Positions 51,909-61,013 of a stretch of 64,000 nucleotides of DNA are shown here, in pieces. Where the stretch lies: contig DAISKD010000003.1 of assembly GCA_036821185.1 (NCBI GenBank), positions 62,001 to 126,000 of the forward strand, given 5' to 3'. Each line of letters opens with the position of its first letter. Position 1 is the stretch's first letter. The notes under the pieces were generated by a model. That model was not told the origin of the DNA. It worked only from the letters and a program-made list of their open reading frames with translations, and ran no database searches. A program made the position numbers and the translations under genes. This DNA is from CALJTV01 sp036821185. GTDB lineage: Bacteria > Chloroflexota > Dehalococcoidia > GIF9 > UBA5629.

Positions 51909-53849
51909 CTAGGCGTAGCGAATTCTGGAGATCGCTTCTCTGACCTCATCCACTGAGGCCTCGTTTTCTATGGTGGAAAGGTCGCCAAGTTCTTCGCCCA
52001 GCCACAGCTTTTTCAGCACCCGTCTCATGATCTTGCCGCTTCTCGTCTTGGGCAGCATGTTGACGAATTCCACCCTCTTGAGCACCACGATGGGACCCAT
52101 AACCTTTCTCACGTGCTCGATGAGCTCGCCGCGCAGTTTATCGGAAGGCTGGTAGTCCTGGCGGAGGACGACAAAAGCTAGTATAGCCTCGCCTCGGAGC
52201 TCATCGGGGATTCCACAGACGGCAGCCTCGGCGACAGCGGGGTGTGAGACTAAGGCGTTCTCCACCTCGGCAGAGCCTATTCTATGGGCAGCGATCTTTA
52301 TCACTTCGTCAGACCGGCCGCAGAACCAGATGTATCCCTCTTCGTCGAAGTAGGCAGTGTCCCCGGTGAAGTATTTACCCCTGGAGAACGGTCTCGCTTC
52401 CCAGTACTCAGCACGGTAGCGTTGGGGGTCTCCCCATATGGTCGGAGTCATGCCGGGGACTGGTCTGGCGAGCAGGAGGACGCCCTTTTCGTTCACGCCG
52501 CAGGGCTTTCCTTCGCGCTCATCGACTATTTCCGGGAGTACTCCGGGGACGGGAAAGCCGGAGGAACCTGGCTTTACCTTGGGTCTATCGATGCCGTATG
52601 GATAGCCGAACATGGGACCGGTGACCTCGGTCTGCCACATGTGGTCAAAGACGGGCACCTTGCCTTCAAAAACTTCGTTGTGTACCCATGACCAGACTTC
52701 AGGGTTTAAGACCTCTCCGGCAACCACCACCCGCTCGATTGAACTCAAGTTGTGCTTTTTTGCCTGTTCAATTCCCAGGGAGCGCAGGGCTCTAACGCCG
52801 GTGGGCGATGTCCAGAGCATGGTCGCCTTGTTCTTCTCGATGATTTGCCACCACATGTCTGATTGTGGGAAGTCCGGTGTACCTTCGTAGAGTATAGCGG
52901 TGCAGCCTGCCAGCAGCGGGCTGAAGACGATATATGATTGCCCCGCCATCCAGCCGATATCGCTGGTGTTGAATATTACATCTTGTGGCTTGATGGCGTA
53001 GATCCACTTAGCCGTCCAGTAGGACCATATTTGAAAACCGCCGTGGACATGGACCACCGGCTTTGGCTTCGCCGTGGTGCCCGAGGTGCACATTATCAGT
53101 AGTGGCTCGTTGGCTTCGAGCGGGAGGTACTCTTCGTCGTCCCTTCCGGGCCTCTCGAATTCTGCAAGCGTAATACTTCTGGCGTCGTCTACTTCTGTCC
53201 GGTCGCCTAACCAGTTGACCACGATGTGCTTAATATTCCGGTTGACCTCCAGAGGGCAAAGATTGATGGCTTCATCAACTACTTTTTTGAGCTCGATCTT
53301 TCTGCCTCTGCGGACGGTGAAGTCCTGGGTCAATATCAGTTTGGGCGTGGTGAGCTGTATACGCTCAGCCAGTGCCCCGGCGGAAAAGCCGGCAAACACA
53401 CAGGTGGATATGGCGCCTATCTTGGCGCAGGCGAGTATCATCGTTAGCGCCTCAATACTATTTGGTATGTAAAGCAGCACGCGGTCACCCTTTTCCAGCC
53501 CGAGGCTTTTAAGAGCACCGCTATATCTCGATACAGCCCTGGACAGTCCTCCGTAGGTTATCGTTCGGGATAGCCCGAGTTCCGGCGCCTGGTATATGTA
53601 GGCAAGTTTGTCTTTATACCTCGGTAGCTTGTAGCTAAGACAGTTGTATGCCGTGTTGGTCATCCCGCCGACGAACCATTTGAAGCTGGGGTAGTCTTGC
53701 TGAAAGACTTGGGTCCACTTTTTGAACCAGTAGATATCGGGCATGGACTGCTCCGCCAGTCTATCCCAGAACCCCTCCGGGTCGACTATCGATGTCTTCC
53801 ACAGCTCGTAATATTCAGCCGAGGCGTTGAACAGCGGTAGATCGGTCAT
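51909..53849 (-). CDS. AMP-forming acetyl-/acyl-CoA synthetase
   Basis: A 646-aa ANL-superfamily ligase of the acetyl-CoA synthetase type. The A3 loop reads TSGTTAKPKPVVHVHGG, where the usual sequence is TSGTTGKPKGV; the two Gly-to-Ala and Gly-to-Pro changes are unusual. A4/A5 regions are GWMAGQSYIVFSPLLAG and WQTEVTGP, with the Trp that limits acyl pocket size. The A8 hinge is FCGRSDEVIKIAAHRIG and the A10 Lys is in KTRSGKIMRRVLKK. It activates a short carboxylate to acyl-CoA through acyl-AMP. GGGAG precedes the ATG. Confidence 0.92.
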   Translation of the reverse strand: MTDLPLFNASAEYYELWKTSIVDPEGFWDRLAEQSMPDIYWFKKWTQVFQQDYPSFKWFVGGMTNTAYNCLSYKLPRYKDKLAYIYQAPELGLSRTITYGGLSRAVSRYSGALKSLGLEKGDRVLLYIPNSIEALTMILACAKIGAISTCVFAGFSAGALAERIQLTTPKLILTQDFTVRRGRKIELKKVVDEAINLCPLEVNRNIKHIVVNWLGDRTEVDDARSITLAEFERPGRDDEEYLPLEANEPLLIMCTSGTTAKPKPVVHVHGGFQIWSYWTAKWIYAIKPQDVIFNTSDIGWMAGQSYIVFSPLLAGCTAILYEGTPDFPQSDMWWQIIEKNKATMLWTSPTGVRALRSLGIEQAKKHNLSSIERVVVAGEVLNPEVWSWVHNEVFEGKVPVFDHMWQTEVTGPMFGYPYGIDRPKVKPGSSGFPVPGVLPEIVDEREGKPCGVNEKGVLLLARPVPGMTPTIWGDPQRYRAEYWEARPFSRGKYFTGDTAYFDEEGYIWFCGRSDEVIKIAAHRIGSAEVENALVSHPAVAEAAVCGIPDELRGEAILAFVVLRQDYQPSDKLRGELIEHVRKVMGPIVVLKRVEFVNMLPKTRSGKIMRRVLKKLWLGEELGDLSTIENEASVDEVREAISRIRYA

Positions 53850-54345
53850 AAATTCACTCCCTGGTCATCGGTAGTTCATATATACATTTACGGGTATGCT
53901 GACACTTCACCTTGTGTTTTCCTGAAACTATATTGTCGAATCACTCGAGGCAGGGGCTGCTCTCAAGCTGACACTCGTTGAAAACAAACGCCGTATCTAC
54001 AAGACACCACATTATATTCCTTATNNNNNNNNNNNNNNNNNNNNNNNNNNNNNNNNNNNNNNNNNNNNNNNNNNNNNNNNNNNNNNNNNNNNNNNNNNNN
54101 NNNNNNNNNNNNNNNNNNNNNNNNATTATATTCCTTATCCGACGATCCGGTCAATTCAGGGTCAAGGGTTGGACCATAGGGTATTTGCGGACATAGGTTC
54201 AGCGGCTTTTCTGCCGGCGTAGGTCAACGTTGACGCCAGAACGGAATTGGAATAAGATATATTTATAGGGTACAGTTAGTAGAGGTGGGTGTGGTGAGGC
54301 TTGCTTGGTGTGGTTGCCACTATAAAAGATTGCTGGTGGTGACTC
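53850..54345. other. Intergenic region containing the scaffold gap
   Basis: No gene recognised outside the gap. Short AT-rich stretches occur, including TATATA near 53877-53883 and the 14-mer repeated at the gap edges. A TATAAA at 54321-54326 may serve the small membrane protein at 54346. Confidence 0.4.
54025..54124. other. Assembly gap of 100 N
   Basis: Exactly 100 undetermined bases. The sequence ATTATATTCCTTAT stands immediately before (54011-54024) and immediately after (54125-54138) the gap, as if two contig ends overlapped. Confidence 0.97.
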
Positions 54346-54501
54346 ATGTCGCGGTTTAGGGTCTTGGCCTTTTTCTTTGGCTTGCTGCTGGGGCTTGCCA
54401 TGGCTGAAGTTACTCCGTATTTTCTGGTGGCCGTGTTTTTCCTCATCGGCATGGCGCTGTTGGCGGCGAACATCTATATTCTCCTCTGTGCAATTGGCTA
54501 A
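54346..54501 (+). CDS. Small two-helix membrane protein
   Basis: A 51-aa reading frame starting MSRFRVLAFFFGLLLGLAMA, then EVTP, then a second hydrophobic segment (VFFLIGMALLAANIYILL). Two membrane helices with a short polar turn and a basic N-terminus are predicted. No good Shine-Dalgarno is seen. It ends 4 bp before the convergent histidine kinase gene. No family is recognised. Confidence 0.5.
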   Translation: MSRFRVLAFFFGLLLGLAMAEVTPYFLVAVFFLIGMALLAANIYILLCAIG

Positions 54502-54505
54502 GGCA

Positions 54506-56548
54506 TCAGCTCTTTGCAGCCAGGACGCGTTGTACTTCGAGGCTTAATTGCTCAACATCGAACGGCTTTTCTATGCATGCTGCTTTGGTCTCTTCGAGGA
54601 ACCTCCTGGTGTCCAGCCCCATGACATCGCCGGTGATAAACAGCACCCTCTGAGCCAGTGATTTATCTATTTCCTGAATCTGCTTGTAGAGTTCGATGCC
54701 ACTCCTGTGCGGGAGTTTGACATCTACGAGCAGCAGGTCATATTTTCGCCGTTTGATTTTCCTCAACGCTCTGGCAGCGCTGTCCACGGTGTCTACCCTG
54801 TAGCCCTGTTCGGTAAGGGTGCGGCTTGCCAGGTCTCTGACCACCTGTTCATCGTCCACCACCAGTATGGTGGCCTCCACCCTTTTTGCTTTTTTTGTGG
54901 CGGGCGGTTGAGGCGGTTGCGATGGAGCGAGCACTGGGAGTTCGACTATAAAGGTGGCACCTTCGCCGGGCTTGCTCTCAGCATAGATCTTACCGTTATG
55001 CTCGGTTACTATGCCGTAGCAGATGCTGAGCCCGAGACCGGTGCCCTGCCCTGCCTCTCTGGTGGTGAAGAACGGGTCAAATATTTTGTCCATGATCTCC
55101 GATCTTATCCCCGGGCCATCGTCCTTGACCGCTATTCTTATTGCGTTATCTATTTTCTCGGTGGTTATGGTGAGGTTGCCTCTGCCATGGGCAAGCCGCA
55201 TTTCGGTCTCGGCGTTGGCGATGAGGTTGAGCAGCACCTGCTGTATTTGTCCGGGGTCAGCCACAGTGGCGGGTAGTCCGGGATCAAGGCGGGTGGTCAC
55301 CGAGATGTTATTCATCTTCAGACTGTAGGCCCGCAGGGCCAATGTGGACTGTACCAACATATTGATATCTACCAGCTTTCGCTCCGGCTTGGTCTGACGG
55401 GCGAAGGTGAGCAGTCTTCTTACGATATCAGCGACCCGCTGGGCACAGTCATTGATAATCGTCAGGTCAGCCTTGATATCTGGCGGCAGATCGGGGCGGC
55501 TGAGTAGCAATTGGGCGTAACCGACCACGCCGGTAAGGGGGTTATTTATCTCGTGGGCGATGCCGGCAGCCATTTCGCCGATGGACGCCAGACGGCTGGC
55601 AACCTGGGCTTTCAGCTCCAGTTCTCTCCTTTCTTCCTGAGCCCTTTTGCGCCTGGTGATATCGCGCAGCACCGCCAGGAGCCCTGTTGGTTTTCCCTTG
55701 GCATCGCGCAAGAAGTTTACCTGTGCCTCTGCCCACAGATGAGGGCCGTCCCGGCGGACGACCTCTACCTCGAGCACCCTCGATCTCGCTGGGTCTCGGG
55801 TGGGGCTCTCAGCTAAAGGCAGCTCTTCGTCAAAGGCCTTCTTTACCAGATCGAATGAAGCCGGTGTGAGCAGCTTCTCCAGCGGGGTGGCGATGATCTC
55901 CTCCGGCTTACGGTCACCCAGATACCTGACAGAAGGGCTAACGTAGGTGATATTCAGGTTCATATCTGTGGTGATGATGACGTCTCTGGTGTTTTCGGTG
56001 ATGAGGCGGTACTTTTCTTCAGCACGGCGAAGTTCCTCCTCCAGCTTCCGGCGTCTGGCCACCTCTTTTTCTAGGTCCAGCATCTTCTTCTCTAGCTTAT
56101 GCACCAGGCGCTCGGAGTACAGTTTCAGCACCTCTTTGTCTTCTGTTACCACAGGTTCCCTGTATGTTAATCTCTTTGTCTCTGCGTCCTTGATAATGCT
56201 CCGTATGATGCTCATAAATTCATCCGGGTCGATCGGCTTTCTGATGAACCTGTCGGCACCCAGTGCCAGGGCAAATTCCTCGTCCTTTTCATCCACATAG
56301 GTGGCGGTGTAGAAGATGAAGGGGATGTGCTTCAGCTTATCGTCTTTCTTGCACTCGCGGCAGAGCTGGAAGCCGTCCATCACGGGCATTAAGATGTCGG
56401 CGATGACCATGTCGAAGTCATCGGTGCGGAGCTTTTCCAGAGCCTCAGTGCCATTTGTAGCTGGGACGACCTCATACCCACTTCCCTTAAGCATGGTCTC
56501 CAATAGATAGAGATTATCTTTGTTGTCGTCAACGATAAGGACCTTCAT
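54506..56548 (-). CDS. Hybrid histidine kinase (REC-PAS-HisKA-HATPase-REC)
   Basis: A 680-aa soluble kinase. Domains in order: REC1 with acceptor Asp51 (VIADILMP) and a conserved Lys near FIRKPIDP; a coiled-coil linker; PAS (about 185-310, YRLITENTRDVIITT); HisKA with His342 (AAGIAHEINNPLTG); HATPase_c (KDDGPGI, GQGTGLGLSI); and REC2 from about 555 with its acceptor Asp in LLLVDVKLP. No transmembrane segment, so it takes signals from REC1 or the PAS. It is last of three genes and probably receives phosphate from the upstream sensor through the stand-alone REC. Confidence 0.93.
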   Translation of the reverse strand: MKVLIVDDNKDNLYLLETMLKGSGYEVVPATNGTEALEKLRTDDFDMVIADILMPVMDGFQLCRECKKDDKLKHIPFIFYTATYVDEKDEEFALALGADRFIRKPIDPDEFMSIIRSIIKDAETKRLTYREPVVTEDKEVLKLYSERLVHKLEKKMLDLEKEVARRRKLEEELRRAEEKYRLITENTRDVIITTDMNLNITYVSPSVRYLGDRKPEEIIATPLEKLLTPASFDLVKKAFDEELPLAESPTRDPARSRVLEVEVVRRDGPHLWAEAQVNFLRDAKGKPTGLLAVLRDITRRKRAQEERRELELKAQVASRLASIGEMAAGIAHEINNPLTGVVGYAQLLLSRPDLPPDIKADLTIINDCAQRVADIVRRLLTFARQTKPERKLVDINMLVQSTLALRAYSLKMNNISVTTRLDPGLPATVADPGQIQQVLLNLIANAETEMRLAHGRGNLTITTEKIDNAIRIAVKDDGPGIRSEIMDKIFDPFFTTREAGQGTGLGLSICYGIVTEHNGKIYAESKPGEGATFIVELPVLAPSQPPQPPATKKAKRVEATILVVDDEQVVRDLASRTLTEQGYRVDTVDSAARALRKIKRRKYDLLLVDVKLPHRSGIELYKQIQEIDKSLAQRVLFITGDVMGLDTRRFLEETKAACIEKPFDVEQLSLEVQRVLAAKS

Positions 56549-56574
56549 TGCGGTAGCTCCTCTTCAGGATATGG

Positions 56575-56940
56575 CTATGGTGCTAAAAATTTCTCTATCT
56601 CTGCCATAAAAGTATCCGGGTCTATGGGCTTTGCGATGTAACTGGTACAGCCGGCTGCCAGAGCCTTTTCTCGGTCCCCAGCCATGGCATAGGAGGTCAA
56701 CGCTATGATAGGTATCTTGGTGTCTATCTCCGATGACCTGATCCTCCTGACCGCCTCGAGTCCGTTTATATCCGGCAGCTGGACGTCCATGAGGATGAGG
56801 TCTGGCTTCTCCTTTATTGCCAGCTCCACGCCCTGCATGCCCTCCCTCGCCTCTATCACATGGTAACCATGTTTTTCCATCATGAACCTGATGAGATAGA
56901 GGTTATATTCGTTGTCCTCGACCACCAGTATCCGCTTCAA
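56575..56940 (-). CDS. Single-domain response regulator (CheY-like)
   Basis: A 121-aa REC domain: acidic pocket VVEDNEYN, phospho-acceptor Asp in LILMDVQLPD, Thr in ALTSYAMAGD and Lys in YIAKPIDPDTF. No output domain is present, so it probably relays phosphate between the two kinases (DivK/Spo0F-like). Its start lies inside the last 38 nt of the sensor kinase gene. Confidence 0.93.
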   Translation of the reverse strand: MKRILVVEDNEYNLYLIRFMMEKHGYHVIEAREGMQGVELAIKEKPDLILMDVQLPDINGLEAVRRIRSSEIDTKIPIIALTSYAMAGDREKALAAGCTSYIAKPIDPDTFMAEIEKFLAP

Positions 56941-58741
56941 TTTTTACCGTTTCTCTCGGAACAGTGCAGTGCAACGGTATGGTGAGAGTGAACTCGCTCC
57001 CCTGACCATACTGGCTTTTAGCCGTGATATCGCCACCGAGGAGGCCTGCCAATTTCTTGGTGAGGTATAGTCCCAGCCCTGTGCCCTCATGCCTTTTGGT
57101 GAGCGAAGCGCCGATCTGCTGGAAGGGCTCGAACAGCTTCGTCATGTCCTCTTCTCTTATACCTATACCGGTGTCGCTGACGCTGAGTTCAAGCTTCGCC
57201 CCGTCGAGGACTCTGGCTGAAATTTTGATTGTGCCTTTTTCGGTGAACTTCACGGCGTTGCTCACCAGGTTTATCACAGCCTGTTTCAGGCGCCGTTTAT
57301 CGCTGAAAAGCGAAATGCCCTCGGGTATGTCGGTAATAAGCTCCAGACCTTTATGGCTTACCACGGGAGAGAAAGTGTGGACTACGTCATTTACCATTTC
57401 GTCCAGCTGGAACTCTTCAGGAAATAACTCCACCCTGCCTGCCTCTATCTTGGAGATATCCAGGACGTCGTTTATCAGGTCGAGGAGGTGCCTGGCACTG
57501 CCTTTAACTATGGTGAGCTGCTTCCGTTGTTCGTCATTGAGCTCACCAGCCAAGCCCTGCAGCAGTACGCCGGTGAAGCCTATTATGGAGTTCAACGGAG
57601 TCCTCAGTTCATGGCTCATGCTGGCGAGGAACACCGATTTCAGACGGTCGATTTCCTGCAGGCGGACGTTTGCCTGTTCCAGCTCAAGATTTTTCTGCTT
57701 TAGCTCGGCGGTCCTGTGCTCTATCAGTTCTTCAAGGCGTTGCCGGTATCTGGCCAGTGCTTCTGCCGTCCGCTTGTGCTCCTTGATTTCTTCTCTCAGC
57801 TCTCTGGTCCTGGCATTGACCCGGGCCCTCAAGATAAAGTTTCCCGCGGTGAGCAGCAGGGCTACTGCTCCAGCACCTACCAATGACCAGAGAAGCCATG
57901 CCGGAATGGGGCGTCTCTCGGCTGGTCTTATGCCGAACCACTTGTCCGGTGAAAGGTAATAGATGGAGCGGTTATCTTTCTTGAGGGCTGCCACATGGTG
58001 GTCTATCCTATCGATAAGATAGGGCGTCAGGCCGGAGCCTCTGGGAAAGGCGAAATGAAGCAACGAAGGCTGGAAGATGATGGCGGTCTTTGCTACTTTG
58101 TATTCTGTTTCGTGTTGATACCCGAAGTCCTTGCTCACCACGCCGGCGTCAGCGTCACCGTTCGCCACCAGGGCAAAGACCTTGTCATAGCTGTCCACTT
58201 CGGTGAAGGTGCAACTGATGTTGTATGACTGGACGAGCTTCTTAATCCCCTCCGGCCCCTCAACATTTACGCTGCCCTTCAAAACGGCTACGGTCTTACC
58301 TTCGAGGTCTAGAATGGACTCTATGTGGGCCCCTGGTCGGGCATAGACCCTTGACCAACTATTGTATACGGGCTCGCGAGAAAATTCGTACTTCTGATAT
58401 CTTTCCTCCGTGTAGGCGACATCCGGCATTATGTCTATTTCATTTTTCTCCAGCCTCGTCAGGCATTCCTGCCAGGTGCCGGGCACATATTGTATCTTCC
58501 AGCCTTCCTGTGACGCGATGTACTCTACGATGTCTATCCAGAAGCCTGAGGGGTTGCCCCGTTCATCGATGAATATTTTCGGCTTGTTGTCGTAGATGCC
58601 GACCTTTACCGTCAGTGGGTCGTCTGCTGATACGGCAGCAGTAAAGGAAAGGGCGTTTAGAAGTGCCAGACAGACTGGAGCAAGCCCTCTTGCCAGAACC
58701 TTGACTGCAGTGTTAGCCCTGTCCTTCGTCCCAGCCCCCAT
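56903..58741 (-). CDS. Sensor histidine kinase with periplasmic solute-binding domain
   Basis: A 612-aa membrane kinase. A signal/anchor segment (about 15-38) precedes an SBP_bac_3-like extracytoplasmic domain (about 42-270; VGIYDNKPKIFIDERGNPSG, then KTVAVLKGSVNVEGPEG). A transmembrane helix (about 281-303), coiled coil, HisKA with His377 (SMSHELRTPLNSIIGF) and HATPase_c (VSDTGIGI, HEGTGLGLYL) follow. It is likely to sense a small solute, such as an amino or organic acid, outside the membrane. A consensus promoter is upstream, and GGGTGAAAG precedes the ATG. Confidence 0.93.
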   Translation of the reverse strand: MGAGTKDRANTAVKVLARGLAPVCLALLNALSFTAAVSADDPLTVKVGIYDNKPKIFIDERGNPSGFWIDIVEYIASQEGWKIQYVPGTWQECLTRLEKNEIDIMPDVAYTEERYQKYEFSREPVYNSWSRVYARPGAHIESILDLEGKTVAVLKGSVNVEGPEGIKKLVQSYNISCTFTEVDSYDKVFALVANGDADAGVVSKDFGYQHETEYKVAKTAIIFQPSLLHFAFPRGSGLTPYLIDRIDHHVAALKKDNRSIYYLSPDKWFGIRPAERRPIPAWLLWSLVGAGAVALLLTAGNFILRARVNARTRELREEIKEHKRTAEALARYRQRLEELIEHRTAELKQKNLELEQANVRLQEIDRLKSVFLASMSHELRTPLNSIIGFTGVLLQGLAGELNDEQRKQLTIVKGSARHLLDLINDVLDISKIEAGRVELFPEEFQLDEMVNDVVHTFSPVVSHKGLELITDIPEGISLFSDKRRLKQAVINLVSNAVKFTEKGTIKISARVLDGAKLELSVSDTGIGIREEDMTKLFEPFQQIGASLTKRHEGTGLGLYLTKKLAGLLGGDITAKSQYGQGSEFTLTIPLHCTVPRETVKIEADTGGRGQRI

Positions 58742-58798
58742 CTTTCACCCGCCCTACCCGACCTGACCTTCCGTGACTACGGAATGCCCATCCAATAC

Positions 58799-58827
58799 AT
58801 CATATGCGCCTATCTGAGCTGTGTCAA
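58799..58827 (-). promoter_or_regulatory. Sigma70 promoter of the kinase operon
   Basis: Minus-strand TTGACA (58822-58827), a 17-bp spacer and TATGAT (58799-58804), close to consensus. The start is near 58792, with a leader of about 50 nt. Confidence 0.75.
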
Positions 58828-58926
58828 GTGCTGGGCGAATTGGTGGGCTGGTGATACTTTAGTACTTTCCTCGACTCGCTGGCAGGCTTTTGTGCCGGTG
58901 AAGACGAACTTCCGGCTGCTCCGGAC

Positions 58927-60132
58927 CTATATAATCCCTCTGTCCCTGTACCGGGCAAGCTGCTGTTCGCTCAAGCCAAGAAGGTGGTGGTAGACCTCGA
59001 GGTTGTGTTCCCCAAGGCTTACTGCCGGAGAATCTATGCTGCCAGGGGTCTCCGAGAGCTTCATGGTAACGCCGGGCATCGGCACTTTTCCTACGCCAGG
59101 CTGGTCAATTTCCACCAGCATATCTCTGGCAGCAACCTGCGGGTCGCCGTAGATAGCGGCGATGTCCCGTATGTGACCGCAGGGCACCCTGGCGGCTTCA
59201 AGGACGCGGATTACCTCTTCGACCGTCTTGTCTTTTATCCATTCGGCGACGATGGGGTGGACGTGGTCGCGGTTGAGGTAGCGGGAGAGGTTGTCATTGA
59301 ATCTAGGGTCGGTGGCCAGGCCATCTCTCCCCAGCGCCCGGCAGAAGCGGCGCCAGGCGCTATTGCCGACCACATTGACCATCACCCAGCCGTCCTTAGC
59401 CTTGAAGCTATTGGCATAGGCGTAGAAGGAGTTGTTGCCGATTTGCCGGCGGACTTCTCCCAGCAGTTTGTACTCCGCGGCCACGCCGGCAGCGGCGACA
59501 AAGGAGAAGGCGACATCGAACAGCGAGACATCGATGAGCTGCCCTCTGCCCGTTTTCTGACGGTTGAGCAAGGCTATGGTGATGCCGAGTGCAGCCGAGA
59601 GACCGGTGGCGAAGTCGACGTACTGTACTGCCGCTCTGGTGGGTGGGTTGCCGGGGAAGCCAGTATAGCTCATGGCGCCGGACATAGCCTGTGCAATTGA
59701 ATCGAAGCAGGTCCTTTGGGCATACGGTCCGTACTGACCGAAGCCGGTGATTATTGCCTCGATGAGCGCTTTGTTTAGCCGTCTTAGAGTGTCATAGTCC
59801 AGGACTTTTGCCTCTTCGGTGCCCGGCGGGAAATTGTGCACCAGGACATCTGTCTTCCTGACGAGCCTTTCCAGCAGCTCTGTGGAATCCGGGCTTCTTA
59901 AATTCAAAGTGATGTTCTTCTTGTTCCGCTGGAGGATGAGGCTGTAAACCAGCGCCTGTCCGTCGGGGCTGAAGGGGCCCAGATTTCTGTCTTCGCTTCC
60001 TCCGGGCGGCTCAACCCTTATGACTTCGGCGCCCATATCAGCCAGCAGCATGCAACAATAGGGGCCGGCGATATACCGGGAGAAGTCGAGAACCCTGATT
60101 CCTTCTAGAGCTTTCCCTTTCCTCGGCGACAC
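58927..60132 (-). CDS. Class III (CaiB/BaiF) CoA-transferase
   Basis: A 401-aa enzyme if begun at GTG 60132. The N-terminal CoA region is GIRVLDFSRYIAGPYC with MGAEVIRVEPPGGSED. The catalytic Asp is in YVDFATGLSAAL, 20 residues before KTGRGQ. A longer reading from 60276 overlaps the crotonase and crosses a promoter (60156-60184), so the shorter start is preferred; no Shine-Dalgarno is seen. It would transfer CoA between acids. It follows a crotonase gene, so the two may act on the same acyl group. Confidence 0.88.
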   Translation of the reverse strand: MSPRKGKALEGIRVLDFSRYIAGPYCCMLLADMGAEVIRVEPPGGSEDRNLGPFSPDGQALVYSLILQRNKKNITLNLRSPDSTELLERLVRKTDVLVHNFPPGTEEAKVLDYDTLRRLNKALIEAIITGFGQYGPYAQRTCFDSIAQAMSGAMSYTGFPGNPPTRAAVQYVDFATGLSAALGITIALLNRQKTGRGQLIDVSLFDVAFSFVAAAGVAAEYKLLGEVRRQIGNNSFYAYANSFKAKDGWVMVNVVGNSAWRRFCRALGRDGLATDPRFNDNLSRYLNRDHVHPIVAEWIKDKTVEEVIRVLEAARVPCGHIRDIAAIYGDPQVAARDMLVEIDQPGVGKVPMPGVTMKLSETPGSIDSPAVSLGEHNLEVYHHLLGLSEQQLARYRDRGII

Positions 60133-60155
60133 TTTAGATGCTACTTTTTTCTGAG

Positions 60156-60184
60156 ATTGTACCCAGCGGCGCGGGCGCTGGCAA
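60156..60184 (-). promoter_or_regulatory. Promoter for the CoA-transferase
   Basis: Minus-strand TTGCCA (60179-60184), a 17-bp spacer and TACAAT (60156-60161). The start is near 60149, about 17 nt before the GTG at 60132. It allows expression separate from the upstream crotonase. Confidence 0.6.
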
Positions 60185-60208
60185 TTGCCTGTGGGGCTTT
60201 CTATCGGT

Positions 60209-60973
60209 CTATTTCCCCTTGAACACTGGCTTCCTATTCTCGAACAAAGCAGCCCTGCCCTCCTTGAAGTCCTCACTCTCTAATTGTGGTCTGATGAAGA
60301 GCTCGAACTCCTTTCGGGCTACGCGGGCTGCCCTTTTCTGGGCTTCCACACGGTTTTTGTACTGACCATATTTGATGGCGCGAATGGTGAGCGGTGCATT
60401 TTCGCTCAGTATCTTCGCCATCTTGGTGGCTTCGGTCATTAGCTCGTCTTTATCTTTGCAGACATGGTTGACCAGCCCCACCTCATAAGCCCGCTCGGCG
60501 CTCATAGGCTGTCCGGACATTAGAAATTCCAGCGAGGTCTTGAAGGGCATGTATGGGGCGTATTCTACGATACCGCCTACGATTCCCACCCAGACCTCAG
60601 CGAAGACAAACTGTGTATCTCTGGCGGCGTAGGTGATATCCGTGCCATATATTGCTAAGCCGAAGCCGCTACCAGCGACCATGCCATGTATGGCGCCGAC
60701 TATCGGTTTCAGTATCTTGGTCCCGTTCGCTGGAAAGGCCCGCCTCAGATATCTGAGCAACCCCTCATGTCTCAGGTCAGCCCCCCGGCAGAAGTCCTTA
60801 CCGTTGGCGCTCAGCAGTGCTACCCAGGCATTATCATCTTGGGCGAACTGATCCCAGACTTCTCCCAGCGCGATGCACATATCAGGATCGAGTCGGTTGC
60901 GGTTGTCGGGGTTATTCAAGGTGATATAAGCGATCCGGTCTTTGACTTCATATAGTACGACGTCTTTGGCCAT
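60209..60973 (-). CDS. Enoyl-CoA hydratase/isomerase family protein
   Basis: A 254-aa crotonase beginning MAKDVVLYEVKDRIAYITL. The start at 60973 follows AAGGAGG with good spacing; the in-frame extension from 61186 has no homology. Oxyanion region FCRGADLRHEGL and the GAIHGMVAGSGFGLAI loop are present. Glu in FAEVWVGIVG and in KTSLEFLMSG match the catalytic Glu pair. It is a close relative of the crotonase at 46827. It is followed by a class III CoA-transferase. Confidence 0.9.
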   Translation of the reverse strand: MAKDVVLYEVKDRIAYITLNNPDNRNRLDPDMCIALGEVWDQFAQDDNAWVALLSANGKDFCRGADLRHEGLLRYLRRAFPANGTKILKPIVGAIHGMVAGSGFGLAIYGTDITYAARDTQFVFAEVWVGIVGGIVEYAPYMPFKTSLEFLMSGQPMSAERAYEVGLVNHVCKDKDELMTEATKMAKILSENAPLTIRAIKYGQYKNRVEAQKRAARVARKEFELFIRPQLESEDFKEGRAALFENRKPVFKGK

Positions 60974-61013
60974 TGTTTCCTCCTTTTCTCTTTTCTCGCT
61001 GTGCCGTCTATTT

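Noticed and set aside
57024..57959. 311-codon open frame antisense to the sensor kinase
   Set aside because: Ser/Leu/Arg-rich translation typical of an antisense shadow; the kinase motifs on the other strand are definite.
58984..59700. 238-codon open frame antisense to the CoA-transferase at 58927
   Set aside because: Opposite a gene with intact catalytic motifs; no independent evidence.
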